This document shows, one piece after another, positions 54,663 through 62,553 of a DNA stretch of 64,000 nucleotides. The notes under the pieces were generated by a model. That model saw only the letters and a program-made list of their open reading frames with translations. It had not been told where the DNA came from and searched no databases. The position numbers and the translations under genes were made by a program. Each line of letters starts with the position of its first letter. Within the stretch, counting starts at the first letter, position 1. Origin of the DNA: Bradyrhizobium sp. BR13661 (GTDB lineage Bacteria; Pseudomonadota; Alphaproteobacteria; Rhizobiales; Xanthobacteraceae); assembly GCF_029892425.1 (NCBI RefSeq), contig NZ_JARXWB010000032.1, positions 28,724 to 92,723 of the forward strand, given 5' to 3'.

Positions 54663-54825
54663 TTACCCTCCCCTGGAGGGGGAGGGTCGATCGCGCGTTG
54701 CGCGAGCGGGGTGGGGTGATCTCTCCACACGGGCACCGTTCGAGGTGGAGAGACCGTCACCCCACCCCATCTCACATTTCGCTACGCTCAATGTGAGCCG
54801 ACCCTCCCCCTCCAGGGGAGGGTAA
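54663..54825. repeat. 163-bp inverted-repeat element, family D
   Basis: Perfect 27-bp terminal inverted repeats, beginning TTACCCTCCCCTGGAGG and ending CCTCCAGGGGAGGGTAA, flank a less symmetric core with the inner arms TCTCCAC and GTGGAGA and AT-poor filler. It lies between convergent genes, may act as a terminator in both directions, and looks like a non-autonomous mobile (MITE-like) unit. Confidence 0.75.
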
Positions 54826-54835
54826 GAAAGAACGC

Positions 54836-55801
54836 CTACTTCGCCGTCTCCACCCCGGCGTCCTTGATCACTTTCGCCCATTTCGCGGTCTCGTCCGCGA
54901 TGAAGGCGCGAAAATGCTCCGGCTCGTCGCCAACAAGCGTTGCGCCTTGTTGCGCGAGCTTGTCCTTCACCGCCGGATCGGCCATGGCCTTGGTCGCGAG
55001 GTTATGAAGCGCGGTGACGATCTCCCTCGGTGTGCCCTTGGGCGCGACCATGCCGTACCAGTTCTCGATGCGCAGATCGGGAAAGCCGGCTTCCTTCGTG
55101 GTCGGCACCTCGGGCGCGGTCGGCGCGCGCTCCACCGAACCGACCGCAATCGGTTTCAGCGCGCCGGCCCTGACCTGCGGCAGCAGCACCGGGAGATCGA
55201 GGAATGTCATCTGGACCTGCTGACCCAGGAGATCATTCACGGCCGGAGCCGCGCCGCGATACGGCACGTGCACGATATCGATCCTGGCGGTCAGCTTGAA
55301 CAATTCGCCGGCCAGATGCGGCAGGCTGCCGGGGCCGGACGAGGCGAAGTTGAGTTTTCCCGGCTGCGCTTTCGCAAGCGCGATCAATTCGCCGATGTCC
55401 TTGGCCGGCACGTTCGTCGCGACGACAAGCATCTCCGGCACGGTCGCCACCAGCGTCACCGGCGTGAGATCATTGAGCGTGTCGTAGGCGACCTTCTCCA
55501 TGCTCGGGCTGATCGCGAGCGCGCCGGCCGAGGAGATCGCGATGGTGTAGCCGTCGGGTGCGGCCTTGGCGACGGCATCAGTACCGAGCACGCCGCCCTG
55601 GCCGCCGCGGTTGTCGATCAGCACGGGCTGACCCGATAGTTCCGACATCCGCTGGCCAATCACGCGCGCGATGATGTCGTTGGGGCCGCCCGCCGGGAAC
55701 GGCACGATCAGCTTGATCGGTTTTGCTGGAAAGTTTTGGGCGGAGGCGAAGGTCGGTAGCAGAAGCAAAATGGCGAGCAGGAGCGAGCGGCTTCTTTTCA
55801 T
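54836..55801 (-). CDS. TctC/Bug family substrate-binding protein
   Basis: A 321-residue periplasmic binding protein with a signal peptide (LLLAILLLLPTFASAQ). The Bug signature VPFPAGGPNDIIARVIG and LIDNRGGQGGVLGTDAVAKA are visible. No tctA/tctB genes are adjacent, so it may be an orphan Bug protein. It follows hisN at 18 bp in the same direction. Confidence 0.87.
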   Translation of the reverse strand: MKRSRSLLLAILLLLPTFASAQNFPAKPIKLIVPFPAGGPNDIIARVIGQRMSELSGQPVLIDNRGGQGGVLGTDAVAKAAPDGYTIAISSAGALAISPSMEKVAYDTLNDLTPVTLVATVPEMLVVATNVPAKDIGELIALAKAQPGKLNFASSGPGSLPHLAGELFKLTARIDIVHVPYRGAAPAVNDLLGQQVQMTFLDLPVLLPQVRAGALKPIAVGSVERAPTAPEVPTTKEAGFPDLRIENWYGMVAPKGTPREIVTALHNLATKAMADPAVKDKLAQQGATLVGDEPEHFRAFIADETAKWAKVIKDAGVETAK

Positions 55802-55819
55802 GCAGGCTCCTTGTGCCGC

Positions 55820-56602
55820 CTATCCGTTGAGCAGTTTCAGCGCTTCTTCGTGCACGCGTGCGTCGCCGGCGGCGACGATGCGACCGCCGCCCTGGGCCGG
55901 CTTGCCTTCCCAGGTGGTGACGACGCCGCCGGCGCCGGTCACGATCGGGATCAGGGCCGCGATGTCGTAGGGTTTCAACTCGGTCTCGACCACGAGATCG
56001 ACATGGCCGGCCGCCAGCATGCAATAGGAGTAGCAATCGCCTCCATAGCGCGACAGGCGTGCGCCCTGTTCGATCCGGCCGAAAATGGCGCGGTCGCGCT
56101 CGTTCATGAGCAAGGGAGACGTGGTGTAGGTGGTCGCCTCCGACAGCGAGGCGCAGCGGCGGACCTGGAGCCGGCGCTCACTGGTGGGGCCTTTATAACT
56201 GGCCGAGCCGTTGTCGCCGGAAAAGCGCTCGCCGATGAACGGCTGATGCATCATGCCATAAACAGGCGTGCCCTTGTGAAGCAGCGCGATCAGCGTGCCC
56301 CAGATCGGAAAGCCGCCGATGAAGGACTTCGTGCCGTCAATGGGGTCGAGCACCCAGACATAGTCGGCGTCCTCGCGCTCATTGCCGAATTCCTCGCCGA
56401 CGATGCCGTGCTGGGGGAAGCTGGCCTTGATCAGCCGCCGCATCACCGCTTCAGCAGCGCGGTCGGCCTCCGTGACCGGATCGAAATCCTTGGTCTTGCT
56501 CTTGTCGTCGATCGACAGCGAGGTGCGGAAGAACGGCAGGATGGTCTCGCCGGAAGCAGTGGCGAGCCGTCCGATGAAGGCTGAGAAGTCGATCACCGTC
56601 AC
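55820..56602 (-). CDS. hisN: inositol-monophosphatase-family phosphatase, probable histidinol-phosphatase
   Basis: A 260-residue enzyme. The metal-binding motifs VGEEFGNE, WVLDPIDGTKSF and the late DIAALIPIVTGAGG are those of the IMPase superfamily; the HisN subgroup has this length and start. It would dephosphorylate histidinol phosphate. Start ATG 56602. The gene stands beside N-formylglutamate amidohydrolase, a pairing seen in Bradyrhizobium. Myo-inositol phosphatase activity remains an alternative. Confidence 0.82.
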   Translation of the reverse strand: MTVIDFSAFIGRLATASGETILPFFRTSLSIDDKSKTKDFDPVTEADRAAEAVMRRLIKASFPQHGIVGEEFGNEREDADYVWVLDPIDGTKSFIGGFPIWGTLIALLHKGTPVYGMMHQPFIGERFSGDNGSASYKGPTSERRLQVRRCASLSEATTYTTSPLLMNERDRAIFGRIEQGARLSRYGGDCYSYCMLAAGHVDLVVETELKPYDIAALIPIVTGAGGVVTTWEGKPAQGGGRIVAAGDARVHEEALKLLNG

Positions 56603-56951
56603 GGCGCATCCTCAAAACGAAAGTTGGCTGAAGCTCGCATCTGCCTAGCTCAATTCGCCCCTCGCGTGCAGCGCTGTCTTGATTTGCACCCTGGTATTTT
56701 GGATCCGGTTACTGGCGGACCAGGTGAGCGACGTGGGTGAGCGACGTGGCGAGCCATATGCTGGCCAAATATCGATCACGAAGTTGAAAACTTAGTTCCG
56801 AGGTTGCCTCGTTCGTATGCAAATGACTATCAACCCATTGAATTTCCTTATCAAAGAAACTGAATCTGGGTTTCTCTGGGAGCAAATGAGCCATGTGTTT
56901 TTGCATGGGAAACCGCTCAAAAGCCCTTGCACTTTGTGCGGCGCGGCCGCA
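56603..56951. other. intergenic region without recognisable gene
   Basis: Lies between hisN (leftward) and the candidate small RNA. It is AT-richer than its neighbours. Short open frames exist on both strands, but none has an RBS or a recognisable domain. It probably contains the hisN promoter. A possible -35 element (TTGCAC, 56927-56932) for the small RNA is near its right end. Confidence 0.4.
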
Positions 56952-57054
56952 TATTGTTGCGGTGCGGTAGCGCTTCTCGCGTTACCGCTGCCCTCCTTGG
57001 GCGTTTCCTCCCTAGACTTGGGCCGCTTGCGTCATTCGCGAGCGGCCCTTTTTT
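56952..57054 (+). ncRNA. candidate small RNA with intrinsic terminator
   Basis: A -10-like TATTGT (56952-56957) precedes a transcript predicted to start near 56964. A 10-bp hairpin (56964-56988) is followed by a C-rich single strand with two CCTCC motifs (anti-Shine-Dalgarno-like), then a 12-bp hairpin (57020-57048) and TTTTTT. No rightward gene ends here, so the terminator belongs to a non-coding RNA. Which Bradyrhizobium sRNA family it is cannot be told. Confidence 0.6.
57020..57054 (+). terminator. intrinsic terminator of the candidate sRNA
   Basis: GGGCCGCTTGCG, loop TCATT, CGCGAGCGGCCC and TTTTTT. It points rightward towards a convergent gene and ends about 91 bp before that gene's stop codon. 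Confidence 0.88.
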
Positions 57055-57144
57055 CTTGCGTCGCCTGTCTTCAGTTTAGCGCGCGATTGATTGCAAAACG
57101 AAAACGCGTCCGCACCCATCGCAGATAAGTTTTTCGAAATCCGT

Positions 57145-58035
57145 CTATTCCGCAGCGGCCTGGTACGGGCCGAGATCGCCGAAGGGGATGGTGGTCGCCA
57201 GCACGTCGGCGAGAACGCCGAGGTCGCTCGCGACTTGCGCGAAGCGCGGGCCGCGTTCGCGGCGGCGCTCGTCCATGTAGATCGCGCGGTTGAATTCGAG
57301 CTGCACGGCATGCAGGCCGCTGGCGGGATTGCCGTAATGCTCGGTGATGAAACCGCCGGCATAGGGCTTGTTGCGGCCGATCGAATAACCGAGCCCGCTC
57401 ATGGTTTCCTCGACCCGGTCAGGCAGCAGCGGCGTGCAGCTCGTGCCGTAGCGGTCGCCGATCACGACGTCGGGCCGGCGCGGCTCGTCCCTGCTGACGC
57501 CGACCGAGGGCATCGAGTGGCAGTCGACCAGCACCACGGTGCCGAACATCTGGTGCACCTTGTTGATCAGCCGGCGCAGCGCGCGATGGTAGGGCTTGTA
57601 CAGCGTCTCGATCCTGGCCAGCGCGTCGTCGACCGCGATGCGGTCGCGATAGATCTCCTGGCCGTCGCCGACCACGCGCGGAATCGTGCCTAATCCGCCG
57701 GCGACCCGCATCGAACGGGTGTTGGCAAAGCTCGGCAGCCGGCCGGTGAACATGCGAGGGTCGAGCTCATAGGGCTCGCGGTTGACGTCGACATAGGAGC
57801 GGGGAAAATTCACCCGCACGGTCGGAAAGCCGCGCGCGCTCAAATGGCCGATCAGCTCGTCCACGAAGGAATCTTCCGACCGCCGCAATTGCACCAGGTC
57901 GATGCGCGAGGCGCTCAGGAATTCATCCGGATAGGTCGAGCCGGAATGGGGCGAGTTGAAGATGACAGGCGCGCGCCATTGGGCGGGCTCCGTGATCTCG
58001 AAGGCTGGCGACACCTCGCCGTCAAACCGGGTCAT
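57145..58035 (-). CDS. N-formylglutamate amidohydrolase
   Basis: A 296-residue enzyme (FGase family) releasing formate and glutamate from N-formylglutamate. The start MTRFDGEVSPAFEITEP leads into FNSPHSGSTYP (metal-binding region), and the later VVLVDCHSMPSVG and ITEHYGNPASGLHAVQLEFN carry the His/Glu residues of the family. No hutH or hutU genes are present, so its role in histidine breakdown is not certain. Confidence 0.9.
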   Translation of the reverse strand: MTRFDGEVSPAFEITEPAQWRAPVIFNSPHSGSTYPDEFLSASRIDLVQLRRSEDSFVDELIGHLSARGFPTVRVNFPRSYVDVNREPYELDPRMFTGRLPSFANTRSMRVAGGLGTIPRVVGDGQEIYRDRIAVDDALARIETLYKPYHRALRRLINKVHQMFGTVVLVDCHSMPSVGVSRDEPRRPDVVIGDRYGTSCTPLLPDRVEETMSGLGYSIGRNKPYAGGFITEHYGNPASGLHAVQLEFNRAIYMDERRRERGPRFAQVASDLGVLADVLATTIPFGDLGPYQAAAE

Positions 58036-58377
58036 CTTCTCAGGCTTCGTCCCTTCACGCCGTCAGGTATGGCGCCGCGCGATCCAGCATGGTCCAGATC
58101 GAGTGATTCGGCCGGTCGAGCGGCTCTTATGTGTCGTCATTGTCCGGAATCGCAACCATTCTGCCAAGCGAAAAGATGTGATTGGCGCTGGAACACGTCT
58201 TAACCGTGCGAGCAGGGAGGCGGGGATCAGTCGTTGCGGCAGAATTGATTCGGAGCCGATTCCGGTTCACAACACCCCTCGCAGCGCGAGCCCTGAGGGT
58301 TAAGATTTTCACCCCAAATTTACCCTCTGTCGGGCTTAGTGACCTCTGCACATCCTCTGGGGATCGACGTTCCTGCC

Positions 58378-58737
58378 ATGCCAAAAATCCTGCTCGCCGA
58401 AGACGACAACGACATGCGCCGTTTCCTGGTCAAGGCGCTGGAAAACGCCGGTTTTCAGGTCTCGTCCCATGACAATGGCATGGCCGCCTATCAGCGGCTC
58501 AGGGAAGAGCCGTTCGAGATGCTGCTCACCGACATCGTGATGCCGGAGATGGACGGTATCGAGCTGGCCCGCCGGGCCTCGGAACTCGACCCCGATATCA
58601 AGATCATGTTCATCACCGGCTTCGCCGCGGTCGCCCTGAACTCGGATTCGGACGCTCCCAAGAATGCCAAGGTGCTGTCGAAACCCGTTCACCTGCGCGA
58701 ATTGGTGAGCGAAGTGAACAAGATGCTGGCGGCCTAA
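58378..58737 (+). CDS. cpdR: CpdR-type response regulator
   Basis: A 119-residue single-domain receiver. The acidic pocket AEDDND (residues 7-12), the phosphoacceptor Asp in LLTDIVMPEMDG and the Lys in VLSKPVHL are intact. It has no output domain, and its length and sequence fit CpdR, which primes ClpXP proteolysis in the alphaproteobacterial cell cycle. ATG 58378 is preferred. It ends 76 bp before tRNA-Val. Confidence 0.9.
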   Translation: MPKILLAEDDNDMRRFLVKALENAGFQVSSHDNGMAAYQRLREEPFEMLLTDIVMPEMDGIELARRASELDPDIKIMFITGFAAVALNSDSDAPKNAKVLSKPVHLRELVSEVNKMLAA

Positions 58738-58813
58738 ATCGGCCAGCTTCGGTCCTTGCGCAGGGTCCGCTGAGCCGTTATAGGGACCCCCACCCAACGC
58801 AGGTGGACTATTC

Positions 58814-58888
58814 GGGCGCGTAGCTCAGCGGGAGAGCACTACCTTGACATGGTAGGGGTCACAGGTTCGATCCCTGTCGTGCCCACCA
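58814..58888 (+). tRNA. tRNA-Val(GAC)
   Basis: A cloverleaf can be drawn: acceptor GGGCGCG pairing with CGTGCCC, anticodon stem CTACC-TTGACAT-GGTAG with anticodon GAC, T-stem ACAGG-TTCGATC-CCTGT, discriminator A and an encoded CCA. The 3' half is the presumed attachment site of the genomic island that follows. Confidence 0.95.
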
Positions 58889-60249
58889 CCAACTCTCTGT
58901 TTTCTCAGCGTTTCTGGGATCACCCTCGCCCCGATCGCTTGCAAATCCTTCCTCGTCAACAGTACGTCAACAGCAAATAGCGGCCTGTTGCAGTGTTGCT
59001 GGATCAGTGCAATCACGCAATCGGTGGCCAGGGCGACATCGGCGAGCATTTCTGGATCGTCTGACTCGTAATTCGCCGTTGTGCGCGAGCCGTCGCGCAC
59101 AACGTGCCCCATCCACAACGAGCGCTGCTCGCGCGGCACATTCCGGAACAGCTTCTTTATTTGGTCGGCCATGAAATGGCGCAGGCTGTACTGCGAAAAT
59201 CCCATCAGTCCGATCTCTGTGCCGATACGCCGAAAGGCGCGCTTCACGGTTGCGACGCGCTTGCCCTTGTACACGATCAGTCCAAGCTCGGGAGGGGTCC
59301 GATTCTCCGCAAGGGCGGCCGCTCGCCGAGCCTCATCTTCTTTGTTCCAGACTGGTAGCCAGCCGGCGAGGCACCCGGTGAGCGGCTGGCGGGGCCGGCG
59401 CTTCTTCGTAGGTACCCAACCGATCGGAGCGAGATCAATGACGCCCCCGTTCCAATCAACCTGACTTGCCGGATCGAAATCGATGATGGCTTGCGGTCGC
59501 GCCCACGTGCACAGACTCATTATCGCGAAACGGAACAGATGGGGTGTCTTGAGCGAATCCAGCACGGCGGCCATCTGCTCGATCGATAGTGTCGCCGGTC
59601 GCGGCCGACGTGCCGGGATTTTGAGTTCAGCGGCGATTGCCTCACGTTTCCACACAATTTTCGGTGCGTGGCTCATCAGCGCCGTCTCGACCTTGTTGCC
59701 GACGGCATCCAATCTGATTTTGGTTACGCAGGCATCGTTGAATGCGGATCTCATCACATTGAGCAACCGTTCGATGTAGCCCGCGGAATGCTGGTGTTTT
59801 TCGACGCACCATTTGGCCAGCTCAAGCTGTTGGGCAGGCGTCCAGAATGCGACGGGGGCATCGATCTTGCTTTTGCTGGCGAGATAGTCCGTGAACAGCT
59901 CCACTGCTCGCTCGGCCGCATCCTCTGATGCAATGTGTGGGCCGCGCTCGTCGAGATATGCCTTCAACGCGGCCACACTGAGGACCCGGTCGGGGCCGGG
60001 TGGTCCTACCCGGTGTGCGCTGCTGGGAGCGGACGCGACGAGCGCCGCGAGCTTGACTTTAGCCTCTTCGAAATCTGTTGTCTTAAGACTTCGGCGGCGG
60101 ACTTGGCGAGTTCCGGGGTCATATCGGCAAGCATACCAGAAGCCGAGATGCTCTGGATGGGGACGCTCGAGATAGTAGCCGCCAAGCTCGAATCTCCACT
60201 GCTGCTGAGTGTCTGATGGTGAGGCGCCCCGCTGTTTATCTGCTGGCAT
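58825..60249 (-). CDS. tyrosine recombinase (integrase)
   Basis: A 474-residue phage-type integrase with an N-terminal arm-binding/SAM-like part and a C-terminal catalytic domain. Catalytic residues visible: Arg251 (TWARPQ), Arg357-His358 (YSLRHF, with Tyr354 replacing the usual first His), His382 (LWMGH) and the nucleophile Tyr394 (TTANYE). The frame ends inside the tRNA-Val gene on the opposite strand; its last 21 codons cover tRNA sequence, as when an element integrated at the tRNA 3' end. It would drive integration and excision. Confidence 0.88.
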   Translation of the reverse strand: MPADKQRGASPSDTQQQWRFELGGYYLERPHPEHLGFWYACRYDPGTRQVRRRSLKTTDFEEAKVKLAALVASAPSSAHRVGPPGPDRVLSVAALKAYLDERGPHIASEDAAERAVELFTDYLASKSKIDAPVAFWTPAQQLELAKWCVEKHQHSAGYIERLLNVMRSAFNDACVTKIRLDAVGNKVETALMSHAPKIVWKREAIAAELKIPARRPRPATLSIEQMAAVLDSLKTPHLFRFAIMSLCTWARPQAIIDFDPASQVDWNGGVIDLAPIGWVPTKKRRPRQPLTGCLAGWLPVWNKEDEARRAAALAENRTPPELGLIVYKGKRVATVKRAFRRIGTEIGLMGFSQYSLRHFMADQIKKLFRNVPREQRSLWMGHVVRDGSRTTANYESDDPEMLADVALATDCVIALIQQHCNRPLFAVDVLLTRKDLQAIGARVIPETLRKQRVGGGHDRDRTCDPYHVKVVLSR

Positions 60250-60458
60250 TCCGACTTCCTAAGATATGTACGGTCGATATAGTTCTGCACCTGCTCCGGC
60301 GTGTAGCGAGGCCCGCCGCCCTTCTTTCGGAAACCGTAGAACTCGATCCCGGGCGGGTTCGCTCGACGGGCGCGTCGCAGCTCGGCCTTTGTGAGCATGG
60401 GCCAGCGGCTGAGCACCTCATCTTCGGACAAGAAATTCGCCGGATCAATGACACTCAT
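60006..60458 (-). CDS. AlpA-like helix-turn-helix protein, putative excision factor
   Basis: A 150-residue protein. Residues about 8-60 (FLSEDEVLSRWPMLTKAELR and the following basic RRARRANPPGIEFYGFRKK) resemble AlpA/excisionase winged helices, with YTPEQVQNYIDR after. The C-terminal 80 residues, overlapping the integrase frame by 244 bp, are less certain. A gene of this kind next to an integrase would set excision direction. Start ATG 60458. Confidence 0.55.
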   Translation of the reverse strand: MSVIDPANFLSEDEVLSRWPMLTKAELRRARRANPPGIEFYGFRKKGGGPRYTPEQVQNYIDRTYLRKSECQQINSGAPHHQTLSSSGDSSLAATISSVPIQSISASGMLADMTPELAKSAAEVLRQQISKRLKSSSRRSSRPLPAAHTG

Positions 60459-60639
60459 CGAAAATCTCTCTCTCGGCCAATCAAGCAATAAGCCCGGGCG
60501 AATCATCATGGTCGCAGAGGGCTGACCCGAGGAGAACAAGCTATTGCTCCGGTCGTCGAATCGGCGGCTTTGTCGCGCAAATAGGTGCGCTGACCTGAGT
60601 GCAGTTGGGCTCGACACCGCCTGCAATTGCCGCCAACAG

Positions 60640-60686
60640 ACTCATAACCTGAAGGTCATAGGTTCAAATCCTATCCCCGCAACCAA
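60640..60686 (+). other. 3' half of an initiator tRNA (tRNA-fMet), att-like remnant
   Basis: CTCATAACCTGAAGGTC, followed by a T-arm (ATAGG-TTCAAAT-CCTAT) and CCCCGCAACCA, matches the second half of tRNA-fMet from the anticodon arm on, with one mismatch in the anticodon stem (CAG/CTG kept, A-C below). No matching 5' half (TGCGGGG) is found upstream. It is a likely attachment-site copy left by an element that uses tRNA-fMet. Confidence 0.75.
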
Positions 60687-60700
60687 CGCTTCCCTAGACT

Positions 60701-61252
60701 CTAGGGGGCGGCAGCCCTCTCAGAAGTCTGGAGTAGGGCGGCGAGTTGGCCGTAAATCTCGATCTTCACGGGCTTGTACCGACCCTGTGGATGAATAGCG
60801 ATCTTCTCGACGACCTCCCGAATGGCCTCGTTCGCTGACAAGCGGCTGTCCTCGTCTGCATCGGCAGAGCATTTTTCAGATCTCTTATCTTGTCGCGGTA
60901 GGCGTTCGCCGCATTCGGGTGCAGTTCCACCGCGGGCGGAACGACCTCGGCGATGTCAGCCCCGATCTGGTCGCGCTCGGCCTCCACGGCCGCCAGCCGC
61001 AGGCGCGGGGCGCGGCTGGGACTATCGCCCAACAGGGCATCGACCGCCTTTGAGATGGCGCCGTTGACGTGGCCTAGTCGCTCCTCCAGGTCGGCGTCGC
61101 CGGTGGGCTGTCGAGCTGTTCAGCTCACGGGACATCCGCTGATATTCGCGGACGTACTCGGCAATCAGCTCGGGCGTCGCCAGCTGTTCTTCGATCCCCT
61201 TCAAGACCAGGGCTTCAACCGCCTTACGCGATACCGTGCGCCGGTTCTCACA
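60701..61252 (-). pseudogene. serine recombinase, C-terminal fragment, frameshifted
   Basis: Three frames read successive parts: CENRRTVSRKAVEALVLKGI and LATPELIAEYVREYQ, then RLRLAAVEAERDQIGADI, then IREVVEKIAIHPQGRYKPVK with a stop at 60701. Together they form the C-terminal zinc-ribbon/coiled-coil region of large serine recombinases. Two frameshifts (near 61105 and 60870) and a missing N-terminus make it a pseudogene. The stop lies 15 bp from the tRNA-fMet remnant. Confidence 0.75.
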
Positions 61253-61259
61253 AAGGCCA

Positions 61260-61446
61260 GTCTCTGTCGTCTCCGAGATCCCGTGCTTGTGAGCCAAGTC
61301 CGCCGTCTTCGCACAGGCTTCATGCTCCTTCAGGACCGCTATGATCTGCTCTTCCGCGAACCGCTTTCGCTGCATCTGTGCATCTGTCCGCCCTTCGTCA
61401 GGGCCGACTCTAACTCGGTCTGGAGGAATTTCCTAGGGGCAGGTCA
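61260..61446 (-). mobile_element. IS3-family fragment (left end and OrfA start)
   Basis: The minus strand begins TGACCTGCCCC at 61446, as in IS407-group ends, followed by a leader and MQRKRFAEEQIIAVLKEHEA, the start of an IS3 OrfA. The OrfA reading stops matching after AHKHGISE near 61265, where recombinase sequence begins, so this is a truncated copy. Confidence 0.75.
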
Positions 61447-62066
61447 ACGACACAAAAGTGCCGATCCTGGCGAAGGGCAAGACAATCCAGGGACACATCT
61501 GGACCTATGTCCACGACGACCGGCCGTTTGGCGGCCGGGCGCGGCCAGCGGCGTTGTATTATGCCTCGCGCGACCGGCGGCACGAACATCCCGTGCGGCA
61601 CCTCAAGGCGTTCAGCGGCATCCTGCAGGCGGATGGCTACAACGCGTTGTACGATCCCTCGCGCGCGGTGGGACCGATCACATCGGCGCTGTGTTGGGCC
61701 CATGCCAGGAGGCAGTTCTTCGAACTTGCGGACATCGCCGCCAATGCAAGGCGAGGCAAGAATGCTGGAGCAATCTCGCCGATCGCGCTGGAAGCAGTCA
61801 GGCGCATTGACGCCCTGTTCGAGATCGAACGCGGCATCAACGGCCTTGCCGCCATGAGCGGCTGTGCATCCGTCAAGAGCAGAGCGCGCCGCTCCAGGAG
61901 GTTCTGGAAGCCTGGTTGCGCGAACAACGTGGCCGCTTGTCGCGCTCGGCCTCGGTCGCCGAGCCGATCGACTACATGCTCAAGCGATGGGATCGGTTCG
62001 CACAGTTCATCAACGATGGCCGGATCTGCCTGACCAACAACGCTGCGGAACGAGCCTTGCGCGGAT
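61437..62066 (+). pseudogene. IS66 family transposase (TnpC) fragment, frameshifted
   Basis: Starts abruptly at the IS3 end with GHIWTYVHDDRPFGGRARPA, CWAHARRQFFELADI and ALFEIERGINGLAA, shifts frame near 61855, then continues EVLEAWLREQRGRLSRS and LTNNAAERALRGFAI. These are conserved blocks of IS66 TnpC. The N-terminal part is absent, and the C-terminal tail is missing in this orientation. Confidence 0.8.
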
Positions 62067-62079
62067 TTGCGATTCGGCT

Positions 62080-62210
62080 TCGCGTGCGGCCTTCCAGTTC
62101 CAGGCCAGAAGTTCGTGAAGCTGGTCGGTCTTCGTGGCGCCGCTCACCATGCGATCGAGAACGTCGACGAGATACGCCTCGGGGTCGAGGCCATTCAATT
62201 TCGCTGTGTT
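62080..62210 (-). pseudogene. inverted IS66 TnpC C-terminal fragment
   Basis: On the minus strand the translation is TAKLNGLDPEAYLVDVLDRM and ends DQLHELLAWNWK. This is the C-terminal tail of IS66 transposases, in reverse orientation directly after the forward IS66 fragment that lacks this tail. It suggests an inversion or two abutting IS66 copies. Confidence 0.75.
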
Positions 62211-62553
62211 AAGAAGCGAAGCGAGTATCGCCTAGTTCTAAAGCCCCCGGCTTTGCCTGGGGATACTTACTCAATGGTTCGATGTACGTGTCGTAGAGGA
62301 CACAGGCTATCGCCTTAGAGGCAACAACAATAACTACCGATTGGACGACGTGATTATCGGCGTGCGTCTAGCCAATGGCTGTATCGTCGATCTCGCCAAC
62401 GGCAAGGCTGGCCGTGGGTGAAAACCGGATATCCATTGACGTAATGAATCGGCCGTGATTCGATTCGCGGCACTGGCCGCTACAGGCCAGGCAAGCGGCC
62501 CGCACAGATGCAGCAACACCTGCGCGAGCCTAACCCTCAACATGGAGATAGCC
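62211..62553. other. intergenic region, no supported gene
   Basis: The region follows the IS66 remnants. One frame (62291-62421) reads 40 codons (VIIGVRLANGCIVDLANG within it) without a good start; I do not recognise it. It probably holds decayed mobile DNA and the promoter of the Tat protein gene. Confidence 0.4.

Noticed and set aside
58339..58377. Upstream extension of CpdR
   Set aside because: The family start is MPKILLAEDDND at 58378; the extension has no RBS and would lengthen a very constant protein.
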